The position numbers and the translations under genes were made by a program. A DNA stretch of 26,067 bases from Leptospiraceae bacterium. GTDB taxonomy: Bacteria > Spirochaetota > Leptospiria > Leptospirales > Leptospiraceae. The DNA lies in assembly GCA_027485405.1 (NCBI GenBank), contig JAIXRB010000031.1, forward strand, positions 1 to 26,067, read 5' to 3'. Of the stretch, positions 7,419-15,893 are shown in pieces (positions within the stretch are counted from its first letter, which is position 1; every line of letters starts with the position of its first letter). Under the pieces are notes generated by a model. The model did no database searches. It was not told the origin of the DNA and worked only from the letters and a program-made list of their open reading frames with translations.

Positions 7419-7661
7419 ATGGATTTAAGATTCATGGTTTTTTCGATTCTAGCTCTCTCGTTTTTAACTGTCGATTGCAAAAATAGGCAAGTTCAAGACA
7501 TAGAAGACTGCAACCCTATCGCAGACTATTACGAAAAGGGCATCCATTACATAAGGCGTGATCTGGTTACAGATGACAACACCATCGATTACAAAAAACT
7601 TTTTGAAGGTACGCGAAGGGAAGCTAGCGAATGTTTTCCTTCGAACCATGAGGTAAAATGA
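7419..7661 (+). CDS. Small putative lipoprotein
   Basis: 80 aa, not recognised. The N-terminus (MDLRFMVFSILALSFLTVDC) resembles a lipoprotein signal with the candidate lipidated cysteine at residue 20. The aspartate just before the cysteine is unusual, so lipidation is not certain. The remaining 60 residues are charged, with two more cysteines (CNP and ECFP). It overlaps the following dehydrogenase gene by four bases (ATGA), which suggests translational coupling and supports a real gene. Role unknown. Confidence 0.6.
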   Translation: MDLRFMVFSILALSFLTVDCKNRQVQDIEDCNPIADYYEKGIHYIRRDLVTDDNTIDYKKLFEGTRREASECFPSNHEVK

Positions 7662-8395
7662 AACTTTTCAATGTAGAAAACAAAACCATTCTTATTACTG
7701 GCGCAAGCAGAGGAATCGGAAAGAGCCTAGCAATTGGCTTTCGAGATGCAGGGGCAATCGTTTACGGAACGGGTTCAAAACCAGAATCTGTAGCTTGGAT
7801 GGAAAAAGAAAAGATCGTTCCTCTTGTTCTCGATGTTCGATTAGAGAACGGCGCATTTGAAGTTATTGGAAAGATCCGAGAAAAGCACCAAAGGCTCGAC
7901 TGCTTGATCAACAATGCGGGCATAGCAACTAACACACCTGCTTCAGGATTCAAAGAAGACGAGTTGCAAAACATCATCCAGACAAACTATACAGGAGTTT
8001 TTCGAACCTGCCAAGCCTACTACAAACACCAAAAGAAACAAGGCGGCAACATAATCAATGTGGCTTCGGTGCTCGGAATGGTTGGATCCAAATTCGCTTC
8101 GGTTTATTCTGGAACCAAAGGAGCAGTGATCAGTTTAACGAAAGCCTTGGCAATTGAATGGTGCAATTCAAATTACAGAGTCAATGCGATTTGCCCAGGT
8201 CTGATTGATACGGACATGACAGATATGATTAAGGAAAAAGAATCAGTACTTGAGCAGGTCAAAGGCGACATCCCGATGGGACGATTGGGGCAGTCTCAGG
8301 AATTACTGGGAGCTGCAATATTCTTAGCTTCAGATGCTTCTAGTTATGTTACAGGAACTTCAATGGTTGTAGATGGGGGGATGACGGCCCAGTGA
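7658..8395 (+). CDS. FabG-like short-chain dehydrogenase/reductase
   Basis: Classical SDR of 245 aa, the usual length. TGASRGIG is at residues 14-21, D59 in the cofactor strand, NNAG at 85-88, and the catalytic tetrad N110, S137, Y150, K154 is complete. The C-terminus VTGTSMVVDGGM is typical of FabG, gluconate 5-dehydrogenase and related enzymes. The residues after the second strand (GTGSKPES) suggest NADP(H) rather than NAD(H), but this is inference. A 3-oxoacyl reductase or sugar/alcohol dehydrogenase are both possible; there is no fatty-acid gene next to it to settle this. Starts inside the stop of the small lipoprotein gene and is followed three bases later by the YciO-like gene, so these form one transcription unit. 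Confidence 0.88.
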   Translation: MKLFNVENKTILITGASRGIGKSLAIGFRDAGAIVYGTGSKPESVAWMEKEKIVPLVLDVRLENGAFEVIGKIREKHQRLDCLINNAGIATNTPASGFKEDELQNIIQTNYTGVFRTCQAYYKHQKKQGGNIINVASVLGMVGSKFASVYSGTKGAVISLTKALAIEWCNSNYRVNAICPGLIDTDMTDMIKEKESVLEQVKGDIPMGRLGQSQELLGAAIFLASDASSYVTGTSMVVDGGMTAQ

Positions 8396-8398
8396 TCT

Positions 8399-9025
8399 AT
8401 GGTTTTAGAGTTTCACGAAAAAAATCCAGACCGTAGAAAACTAAAAAAGATCTCTGATTCCCTTAAGGAAGGAGAGGTCTACATTTGTCCGACAGACACT
8501 GTCTATTCTATCATTGCCGACTCTCACTCAAAAATAGGGGTCGAGAGGCTGTATACAATCAAGAAAATCCCCAAAAATCAACCATTGTCTTTGCTTTGTA
8601 ATTCAATCGAAATGGCTTCCAGTATAGTTGAAACTATGCCCAACACTGTTTTCAAAATAATGAAAAAACTAACACCAGGGCCTTATACCTTTATTTTAAA
8701 GGCAAATAAACTTTTGCCCAAACCATCCTTTCTGCACCAAAAGGAAAAACAGATTGGAATTCGGATCCCAAACCAAAAGATCCTTTTGGATCTAATCGAA
8801 ATCCACGATTCACCACTTACGGCAACTTCTGCTTCAGTCACAGACGATTTTTATATCGAGATGGATGACTTAGAAGAGACCTACGGAAAATTAGTCGAAG
8901 GGATCATCGACGGAGGAATTCAGTCTATCGAACTTTCTACTATACTAGATTGCATTTCTGATCCTATTCAAATTCTAAGAGAAGGCAAAGGGATTGATCA
9001 ATTGCAAGCCTTGATCCAATCCTAA
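8399..9025 (+). CDS. YciO/TsaC/Sua5-family protein (threonylcarbamoyl-AMP synthase fold)
   Basis: 208 aa, one YrdC-type domain. Motifs: PTDTVYSI at 31-38, RLYTIKKIPKNQPLSLLC at 50-67, PGPYTFIL, IGIRIP and a final ILREG. The start region (FHEKNPDRR) and PGPYTFILKA agree best with E. coli YciO, a paralogue of TsaC. TsaC/Sua5 makes threonylcarbamoyl-AMP from threonine, bicarbonate and ATP for t6A in tRNA; the YciO branch is reported to be much weaker or different. Since tsaE and tsaB are in this same window, this could be the cell's TsaC, but a separate TsaC/Sua5 elsewhere in the genome is equally possible. ATG three bases after the dehydrogenase stop. Confidence 0.85.
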   Translation: MVLEFHEKNPDRRKLKKISDSLKEGEVYICPTDTVYSIIADSHSKIGVERLYTIKKIPKNQPLSLLCNSIEMASSIVETMPNTVFKIMKKLTPGPYTFILKANKLLPKPSFLHQKEKQIGIRIPNQKILLDLIEIHDSPLTATSASVTDDFYIEMDDLEETYGKLVEGIIDGGIQSIELSTILDCISDPIQILREGKGIDQLQALIQS

Positions 9026-9038
9026 ATTTAACACTAAC

Positions 9039-10691
9039 ATGTTTTTATTGATCAAACCAGCTTTTCGAACTATTAACTTCTTCTTGATTCTCCAAATCCT
9101 GATTTTTACAAATTGCACTTGGCAGGCGGACTACAAAGAAGCGGCGAGACTTTCGTTACAACCGGACACAGATCTCATTTTAGTTCCATATGAACATGGG
9201 ATCTTTGATGCCTTTGAAAAAGATAGACAGCATACAGCTCACTACGATCCAAAGAAACTGAAAGAAATTCTTGTTCAGCAAGGAATTGAAAATAAAGCTA
9301 TTTGGAAAAAAATAAATGAGAGTACAGATGGCAAAGAACTTGCTCTGGATGTGCAATATACCTCGCATTATACAAATTATGCGTACGATACAAAGATTCC
9401 GTTGCTGTTCTATGGAGAACCCTTCTTTCGTCCTGGGATCTATTCAGATCCAATCGACCAAGAACAAATTGTTCCTATACTTTCTTCTCTTTTGCATTTG
9501 AGCGAAACTCGCCATTCCCTTTTTCAGAAAATAGGCAAAGCTAAACCAAAACACCCAAAAATCGTTGTTACCATTGTGATAGACCAAGGTGGTAGAATGG
9601 TTTTAGACCAAATTCCCACTTCTTTTCCCTTTATTCAAAGTTTACAAACAAAGTCGGCAGTTTTTTCGAAGGCTAGAGTTACACATTTGGAAGCTCATAC
9701 AGCGGTTGGACATTCGGCGATTGGGACGGGTGCGTATCCCAATGAAACACAGGTTCTTTCGAATGAAGTTTACTTTTGGAAGAATGGAAAAGTAGGTAGA
9801 AAACCGATCTATGAACCCGTAAATGGCGTTTGGAATCTCCAAGATTTAAAATCCCTAAGCTTGGCTGATCGTCTATCTAAAGCAAACGATTTTAAATCGA
9901 TTGTCATCAGCCAATGCTATGCTCCGAGAGCGGCCATTGGAATGGCAGGCCATGGTGGGAAAGGTCACTTCGTCTATTGGGCAGACAAAAAAAGTGGTGG
10001 CTGGGGAACAGAACCTACTTTCTATCAGTTGCCTGAGGTTCTCAAAAAAGAAAGCTTCTATGCGTTTTATCAGAGAAATAAAAACGAATGGAACAGGGAC
10101 TTTGTTTTTAAAGACGAAAAAGATTTTTATTCCAATCTTTCTGAATTTCAAGCTAGTACCCTTCAGGTGAAACTAGACGAAGAAGCATTCATAAAAACTA
10201 TTCAATCTGAAATACTTGATAAAGGTCTCCATTTGGACTATGATCCCGATCTGGCTTATCTAACCTTAAAGGCAACGGATGCCATTGGTCACCAATTTGG
10301 TTGGGAATCCGAAGAAGCCAGGGCGGTTCAAAGAGCAACAGACCAAAGCATAGAGCGCATTTTTCAATTTCTAAAAGAGAACTTTCAGGACGATTTTGTT
10401 TTGGTCATCACCGCAGATCATGGTGCGGCTGTCATGCCTGAGTTATCTGGAGTTTCCAAACTAAGCCATGCTTCTTTCTTTGATCAGCTCGGCACTCTGA
10501 TTCCAGAAAAATACCGAGCCGAAGATTCAGTGATTAAATGGGTCACACATTCACAGGTTAGTTTAGATCGAAATGTTATGCAAAGATACAAAATTTCGGA
10601 AGACCAAGTTGTGAGTGAAATCAAAAAATTGAAAAGTGAAAAAGGCACACTCTTCTTTAGAGAAGTTTGGCGACGAAAGGATGTGGAGTAG
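9039..10691 (+). CDS. Alkaline-phosphatase-superfamily lipoprotein (phosphodiesterase/PafA-like)
   Basis: 550 aa. A hydrophobic N-terminus ends in LIFTNC, giving a probable lipidated Cys26, so it is likely anchored at the cell surface or in the periplasm. The core carries the alkaline-phosphatase-superfamily metal sites: D182 in TIVIDQGG, a probable Thr221 nucleophile in HTAVGHSAIGTGAYP, D414 and H418 in KATDAIGH, and D460-H461 in TADHGA. A final metal-binding histidine is likely in THSQ near residue 505. The order and the T-x-x-G-H-x-x-x-x-T-G-x-x-P pattern fit type I phosphodiesterase/PafA-like phosphatases cleaving phosphomono- or diesters. About 150 N-terminal residues before the catalytic core are not recognised. 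It starts 13 bases after the YciO-like gene but lacks a clear ribosome site. Confidence 0.8.
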   Translation: MFLLIKPAFRTINFFLILQILIFTNCTWQADYKEAARLSLQPDTDLILVPYEHGIFDAFEKDRQHTAHYDPKKLKEILVQQGIENKAIWKKINESTDGKELALDVQYTSHYTNYAYDTKIPLLFYGEPFFRPGIYSDPIDQEQIVPILSSLLHLSETRHSLFQKIGKAKPKHPKIVVTIVIDQGGRMVLDQIPTSFPFIQSLQTKSAVFSKARVTHLEAHTAVGHSAIGTGAYPNETQVLSNEVYFWKNGKVGRKPIYEPVNGVWNLQDLKSLSLADRLSKANDFKSIVISQCYAPRAAIGMAGHGGKGHFVYWADKKSGGWGTEPTFYQLPEVLKKESFYAFYQRNKNEWNRDFVFKDEKDFYSNLSEFQASTLQVKLDEEAFIKTIQSEILDKGLHLDYDPDLAYLTLKATDAIGHQFGWESEEARAVQRATDQSIERIFQFLKENFQDDFVLVITADHGAAVMPELSGVSKLSHASFFDQLGTLIPEKYRAEDSVIKWVTHSQVSLDRNVMQRYKISEDQVVSEIKKLKSEKGTLFFREVWRRKDVE

Positions 10692-10704
10692 AAGCAAGAA
10701 ATTT

Positions 10705-12588
10705 CTAATAGCCGTTCAATTGAAACAAAGAAATCGGCTTCCCTTTTCCCCTGATCTGCACCAGGGGCAATTCCTGCCATTCCCACTTGTTTTTGGATAA
10801 TTGAACAACAATTTCCGAGGAAACCAGAATCCGAGCTGAAAACTCTTTAGTCATAGATTCGATACGGCTAGCTAAATTGACAGTATCACCAATGACAGTC
10901 GTATCTAAGCGGTTTTCTGAGCCTACGGTTCCTAAGATTACTTCCCCATAATGAATTCCAAAACCTGTCCGCAATACTGTTTGATCCGGTAGTAGCAAAG
11001 TTTGAGAGCTATTTGCCATTTCCTTGGCCGCTAAGACTGCATTTTCCGCATCGGTAAACAACGCCATGATAGCATCTCCAATGAATTTATCGATAAATCC
11101 GCCATGAGAAACTATGATAGGTTCCATTTTCTCTAAATAAGTATTCAAAAATTGAAAGGTGGCTTCAGTACCAACTTTTTCTGATAATGCGGTGAATCCT
11201 CGAATATCAGTAAAGAGAACTGCCATTTTAACTGATTTGGCGTCTCCTTTTTGCACATGTAGAATGCTTTCTCTATCCAAACTTTTTAAGAATTGCTCTG
11301 GGACAAATCTTTGCATGGACCTGGCATATGCTCTTTCTACTTCCAATGCTTCTCTTTCTTTATTCAGAGCTAATTCTCGGGCTTCTGCTTCTTTTGCCCT
11401 TAAATCATTGAATCTATATCCTAATGCTAAGGAAAGCAAGACGGCTTCTAAACTAGCTCCGATTACTTGGCAGTAGTGTGTGAAGGCATTTCCATGAATC
11501 AAACCTAAGTTCTCAGAAATAAAAACACCAACAGAAACCAATAGAGTACCCCAAGCTATTCCAAAGAATATTGCTGGCTTGTAACCCGATCGTAAGCTTA
11601 CAATGATAGAAACAATCACGAAAAGAACGGAAACAGCTGGAAAAAGATTACTTAAAATAATTCCCGCACTAACAGAAATGAAACTCAATGGAATAAATAA
11701 AAGCAAACCTGAAATCACCAACATGTAAATCAGCTTCGATAATCTAGGTTCTATAGTCTTAATTTGCAGAAATTGGTTAGCAAACAAAAGTGCAAAAATC
11801 GAAGTAATTATACTTGCTACCATGATTATATAAGATATTGAGTTTTCGAAAAGAGCTCCAAAAAGAAAGGGAATAAAACCATAAATACCAACAAAGAAAA
11901 CTAAAAAACTCAAAGTATATAAAACATACCAAAGATAAGCTCTACTCTTAATCGACAAATAGAGCAAAAAATTGTACAATGAAAGCGAAATCATCAATCC
12001 GAAGAAAACGCCAAACAGTAAATTCCGAAAGATATCATAGGCTTGTAGTCTATCCCTTTCCCAAAGATACATGGGCACCGTAATCGAATCATTTGATTGA
12101 ATAGAAAGATAGAAGGTGCAGACGTTCGAGTTTGGTTTAACTAAAAACTGATAATTTGGATGAATTGGAAGTTCAAAATTGCGCTGATCCATTCCAGAAA
12201 TAAAGGAAACTTCTAATTTTCCTTGGCAAACCTGGAAGTATCTTATCTTTTTCAGCAAAGGAGAAGCTACTTCAAATATCATTTCTCTTTTATCTTTAAG
12301 ATCAAAATCCACTTTTAACCAAAGTTCTTTGTCTTTAATGCCAAAATTGGCATAGGAAGATTTTGTTTGGCGAAATTTATTTTGGAAATTTGGTGAAAGA
12401 ATGTCTTCTAAATTCGTATTGTATTCAGAAAAAAGAAATTGAGAAGTAGGGCCCAGTAGTGTATGTCTTTGCTTGGGTTCAGAATTTGAATTAGCACCAT
12501 AAAAGTTTGGATTACAAAAAAAAGTATTTCCAAGTAAAGCTAACAGAATAAAGGAATTCTGAATGGATTTCATTTTTCTAAGATGCAT
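10705..12588 (-). CDS. Membrane adenylate cyclase with 7TMR-DISM sensor (class III)
   Basis: 627 aa. N-terminal signal-like segment, then an extracellular beta-rich domain (about 40-180) of the 7TMR-DISMED2 type, seven membrane helices (about 187-392), a short coiled linker (395-425, rich in Ala/Glu/Arg) and a C-terminal class III cyclase domain (450-600). Metal aspartates are D461 (FTDIRGFT) and D505 (GDAIMALF); the adenine-selecting pair is K501 and T564, as in cyanobacterial CyaC-type adenylate cyclases; N571 and R575 (NLASRIE) are the transition-state pair. All key residues are present, so I predict active cAMP synthesis controlled by an external carbohydrate-like or other ligand. The start may be Met1 or Met6; neither has a good ribosome site. 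Last gene of the hslO run, 12 bases after rnr. Confidence 0.9.
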   Translation of the reverse strand: MHLRKMKSIQNSFILLALLGNTFFCNPNFYGANSNSEPKQRHTLLGPTSQFLFSEYNTNLEDILSPNFQNKFRQTKSSYANFGIKDKELWLKVDFDLKDKREMIFEVASPLLKKIRYFQVCQGKLEVSFISGMDQRNFELPIHPNYQFLVKPNSNVCTFYLSIQSNDSITVPMYLWERDRLQAYDIFRNLLFGVFFGLMISLSLYNFLLYLSIKSRAYLWYVLYTLSFLVFFVGIYGFIPFLFGALFENSISYIIMVASIITSIFALLFANQFLQIKTIEPRLSKLIYMLVISGLLLFIPLSFISVSAGIILSNLFPAVSVLFVIVSIIVSLRSGYKPAIFFGIAWGTLLVSVGVFISENLGLIHGNAFTHYCQVIGASLEAVLLSLALGYRFNDLRAKEAEARELALNKEREALEVERAYARSMQRFVPEQFLKSLDRESILHVQKGDAKSVKMAVLFTDIRGFTALSEKVGTEATFQFLNTYLEKMEPIIVSHGGFIDKFIGDAIMALFTDAENAVLAAKEMANSSQTLLLPDQTVLRTGFGIHYGEVILGTVGSENRLDTTVIGDTVNLASRIESMTKEFSARILVSSEIVVQLSKNKWEWQELPLVQIRGKGKPISLFQLNGY

Positions 12589-12600
12589 AATGACTAAGGG

Positions 12601-14769
12601 TTATTTCTTACCTTTGCTTTCGAATCCTTTCAAGGTTAGATAGAGCTTAATTTCTTCATAATCAATTCTCTGGATTTCCACTTCTACTTTGTCTCCAATA
12701 AAGAAATCCTTCGTATATTTTTGGGAATAAAAACTAAAATCATTTCGAATCAATAGCTCAAATTCATTGGTAAATTCTGTTTTTTCTAAGATTCCTTCCA
12801 GATTGGATTCTTGTAGCTCAATATAGATTTGACCAGGGCGAATTCCCACGATAAAGCCGTCGAATTTATTTCTACCTGTAGACTCTAAGTATCGAAAGGA
12901 CCTTAACTTTTGAATATCTCTCTCGGCATCAGCCGCTCTTCTTTCTTCTTCGGAGCAGTGCGTACCAATGAATTTAAGCTCTTCGAGAGAATAACAGCCT
13001 TCTTCCTGAAACAAATAGCTTTCTAGAATTCTATGTACTATTAAATCAGGATAGCGACGAATAGGCGATGTGAAATGACAATAGTCCTTGAAACCCAAAC
13101 CCCAATGTCCTTTGGATTCTTCTCCATAGTAAGCTTGCATAAAACTTCGAAGCAAAATATAACTAAAAAGTCTTTCAATCTTCTCGTCATTGATAGATTG
13201 AACTGCATTCATAATTTCGGGATAACTAGTATCAGCTATAGTAGTGTTGACTCCATACATTTGCAAGAATTGATTCAAAGTTTCTAATTTCTCTTCATCC
13301 ATGGCTTCATGGATCCTATGCAAATTGGGAATTTTCTTCTTTCGTAGATATTCATCAACCTTAAGGTTTGCCGACAACATCAATTCTTCAATGAGGATAT
13401 GACTTTGCAATCTTGGCTTTGTTATGATTCCCGTTGGCTGATTTTTTTTATCTAAAGAAATAGCTACTTCCTTTAAATTCAAATCTACTCTACCGGACTT
13501 CATCCTAGCCTTACGCAAAGCGGTTGTAAACTGAGAGATCTGAAAAATCCAATTTTCAGGATTGGCTTCGTTTATTTCAGTTTCTGCCATCTCATAGGTG
13601 TATCTTTGATTTACTTGAATGATGCTTTTGTAAAATTTAGCACTAAAAATCTCTCCAGTCAGAGATGCTTCCATCTCCACTGTAAAGGCTAGTCTTGGTG
13701 TATTTGCGATTAAGCTACAAAGGTTTTCAGATAGAATTGGAGGAAGCATGGGGACAACTCGATTGGACAAGTATACCGAAGTACCTCTTCGATATGCTTC
13801 CTTGTCTAGCGGTGAATCGGTGACAACATAGTGAGAAACGTCCGCTATATGCACCCAAAAACGGATTTTTCCATTTTGTTTTTCAAAACTAATTGCATCG
13901 TCAAAATCTTTCGCTGTTTCTCCATCAATGGTTACGGAGTAAAGTTCTCTGAGATCAACTCGTTTGTCCCAGTCTTTGACCGTTTTTTGATCAATTGTTT
14001 CTGGAAAATCTACTGGTATATCATCTGGGTGTTGAATCGAAAGATCATACTTCATCAAAACACGATTCAAATCAGGGTCTTCATTTATTTCTGATTCTAA
14101 TTGAACGAATGTCATTTCGTAGAGATGATTCTCAGGAACAGAATCATCCTTTAACTTAGCAATAATGACGTCGCCAATCCGAATTCGATCTAAGGTATCT
14201 TTCAAAAGAGTTTTTTTAACTACATAGCCTTCTTTTCCGTCGCCCAACATATCGAGCATGTTTCCGATCAGCAGTTTGCCAGTGTCCTCTGTGATCTTTA
14301 CCCGATACAGAGTTCTTCCTCTTTTGACAATGGTTGTGACGTTTCCTTCAAATCGATCCTTTCTTCCCAAGCAAACGGGCAGGACTTCGACCTTGTCTCC
14401 TGATATAGCAGAATTTACATGATGAAACGGAATGAAAACCTCGCTTTTTGAAGGTAGGGAAACAAATCCATCTCCTTTTCGAGAAACAGAGATTCTTCCA
14501 TACAATCGAAATGGATTCGCGATTCGAACTTTTTTATGTTCTAGATGAACCAAACCTTCTGATTCTAATGACTTTAGAAGTGAAGTGAGCACCCACTCCA
14601 TGTTATTGTCTTTAGGCTTGAATCTATTTTTTTTAGACTTTTCCTTCTTATCTGTTTTTGTAGAAAAGCTAGGAGCTATTTTTCCCAGAATTTCTTGTTT
14701 GGTTAATGTACTACCAGCTAAAGAATCCAATAGTTTGGTTATTTTAATTTGTAATTTAATAGGGTCCAT
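12601..14769 (-). CDS. rnr: Ribonuclease R
   Basis: Processive 3'-5' exoribonuclease of the RNB family that degrades structured RNA; cytoplasmic, 722 aa. Domain order: N-terminal helical region with a lysine-rich stretch (about 38-53), cold-shock-like OB domains (about 85-220), RNB catalytic domain (about 270-600) and C-terminal S1 domain (about 637-717). The catalytic magnesium aspartates D282, D288, D290, D291 sit in TIDGETAKDFDDAI. HFTSPIRRYPDLIVH, typical of RNB enzymes, is present. The sequence lacks the long basic C-terminal tail of E. coli RNase R, ending soon after S1. Begins four bases after the tsaB stop without its own ribosome site, so translation is probably coupled. Confidence 0.95.
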   Translation of the reverse strand: MDPIKLQIKITKLLDSLAGSTLTKQEILGKIAPSFSTKTDKKEKSKKNRFKPKDNNMEWVLTSLLKSLESEGLVHLEHKKVRIANPFRLYGRISVSRKGDGFVSLPSKSEVFIPFHHVNSAISGDKVEVLPVCLGRKDRFEGNVTTIVKRGRTLYRVKITEDTGKLLIGNMLDMLGDGKEGYVVKKTLLKDTLDRIRIGDVIIAKLKDDSVPENHLYEMTFVQLESEINEDPDLNRVLMKYDLSIQHPDDIPVDFPETIDQKTVKDWDKRVDLRELYSVTIDGETAKDFDDAISFEKQNGKIRFWVHIADVSHYVVTDSPLDKEAYRRGTSVYLSNRVVPMLPPILSENLCSLIANTPRLAFTVEMEASLTGEIFSAKFYKSIIQVNQRYTYEMAETEINEANPENWIFQISQFTTALRKARMKSGRVDLNLKEVAISLDKKNQPTGIITKPRLQSHILIEELMLSANLKVDEYLRKKKIPNLHRIHEAMDEEKLETLNQFLQMYGVNTTIADTSYPEIMNAVQSINDEKIERLFSYILLRSFMQAYYGEESKGHWGLGFKDYCHFTSPIRRYPDLIVHRILESYLFQEEGCYSLEELKFIGTHCSEEERRAADAERDIQKLRSFRYLESTGRNKFDGFIVGIRPGQIYIELQESNLEGILEKTEFTNEFELLIRNDFSFYSQKYTKDFFIGDKVEVEIQRIDYEEIKLYLTLKGFESKGKK

Positions 14770-14773
14770 TCGG

Positions 14774-15433
14774 TTAATCTACGTAAGTTCCTCTTAGATA
14801 AAAAGGCAGAACTTCTGCATAATTTGAAAATTGTTCTTTTGTCAAAAGTGAACGAAAATAATCCGTTTGCAAAGCTTCAAAAAAATTGGGAAGATTTTCG
14901 TTCAAAATTAGGAGTTCTGGCTGAGAAAAAGGCAAAGCGTTTCCAGATACTGCAAAGTTAGTTTTAGAAAAGTCCGCTCTTTCTAGTATCCTCATTATGT
15001 TTTGAGGTTCTAAATCTTGGATACTAGAAAAAGATTCGAAGGGAAGTCCTCCAAAGAAATATTTCCCTTGTTTGCCATCTAAAGCGATCAAAGTTGATTT
15101 TCCCAAAGTCCTAAAGAGACTTAAACTATAAAGACTCACAGAATGAATCGGCAACAAAGGTATGTTCCAAAATTGCCCCAAACTTCTAGCAGTTGTAATA
15201 GTGATTCTGACTCCAGTGAAAGAGCCTGGACCATCACAAACCACGATCAAATCGGGTTTTTCCCAAGAAGACTTTTCTAAAGCAGTTTCGATTTCCTTTA
15301 CTAGGCGAAAGGAAGATTCCTTAACGCTCTTGAACGCAATTCGATAATGTAATTCATGTTCAAAGGAGTCTGAAATCGAGCAAGTTGAAACTTCAATCCA
15401 GTCTTGGGAAGCATCAAAGAATAAGATTTTCAT
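14774..15433 (-). CDS. tsaB: t6A synthesis protein TsaB
   Basis: TsaB is the inactive-paralogue scaffold that partners TsaD and TsaE in transferring the threonylcarbamoyl group to A37 of ANN-decoding tRNAs. 219 aa, the usual size. The N-terminus (MKILFFDASQD) is the ASKHA-fold first strand, and GPGSFTGVRI at residues 68-77 is the diagnostic family motif, followed by the ARSLGQ helix. The C-terminal half is divergent, as is normal. It overlaps tsaE by four bases (ATGA) and precedes rnr by four. The partner tsaD is not in this window. Confidence 0.93.
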   Translation of the reverse strand: MKILFFDASQDWIEVSTCSISDSFEHELHYRIAFKSVKESSFRLVKEIETALEKSSWEKPDLIVVCDGPGSFTGVRITITTARSLGQFWNIPLLPIHSVSLYSLSLFRTLGKSTLIALDGKQGKYFFGGLPFESFSSIQDLEPQNIMRILERADFSKTNFAVSGNALPFSQPELLILNENLPNFFEALQTDYFRSLLTKEQFSNYAEVLPFYLRGTYVD

Positions 15434-15891
15434 TCCTTCCTATTCCTATTTCGCAGAATGTACTTACGTTTCTCTTTAAACTCGGGAACGAATTGAATTT
15501 CTAATTCTAAATCAGATCTCTCGACCAAAAAATCTTTTCCCTTTTCCCACCACTCAATCAAACTAATGCCTGGACTTTCCCAAATTTCTTCCAATCCCAG
15601 ATCATAGATTTCTTCTTTTGTTTTAAGTCTATAGAAGTCAAAATGATGGGTTTCGCCAAGCTCTGTATCATACAAATTCTCTACCGTGTAAGTCGGTGAA
15701 TTCACATATTGTTCTTTTGAAATAAGTGAGAGCGTGTTGCGCAAAAAAGTAGTTTTGCCTGCACCCATTCCTCCAGTCATTAAAACGATAATGTGCTTTT
15801 TATTTGTAAGTTTTGATTTAAGTAAATCCAAGAAAAAAATGCTAAAAGAAAAAAGTTCGTCTTCTCCTAACACTTCATTTATTAATTCCAT
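15430..15891 (-). CDS. tsaE: t6A synthesis ATPase TsaE
   Basis: P-loop ATPase that resets the TsaB-TsaD complex during t6A formation; cytoplasmic, 153 aa, normal length. Walker A GGMGAGKTT spans residues 40-48, SPTYT at 65-69, HFDFYRL at 83-89 and the IEWWEKG motif at 112-118, all in the family's order. The IEW motif usually reads IEWP/IEWAE-G. The C-terminus is very basic (RKYILRNRNRKE). Starts two bases after the hslO stop and overlaps tsaB, so it sits in the middle of a translationally coupled series. Confidence 0.95.
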   Translation of the reverse strand: MELINEVLGEDELFSFSIFFLDLLKSKLTNKKHIIVLMTGGMGAGKTTFLRNTLSLISKEQYVNSPTYTVENLYDTELGETHHFDFYRLKTKEEIYDLGLEEIWESPGISLIEWWEKGKDFLVERSDLELEIQFVPEFKEKRKYILRNRNRKE

Positions 15892-15893
15892 TT

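Noticed and set aside
9873..10170. Overlapping frames on both strands inside the phosphatase gene
   Set aside because: Shadows of the catalytic-domain coding sequence, without signals of their own.
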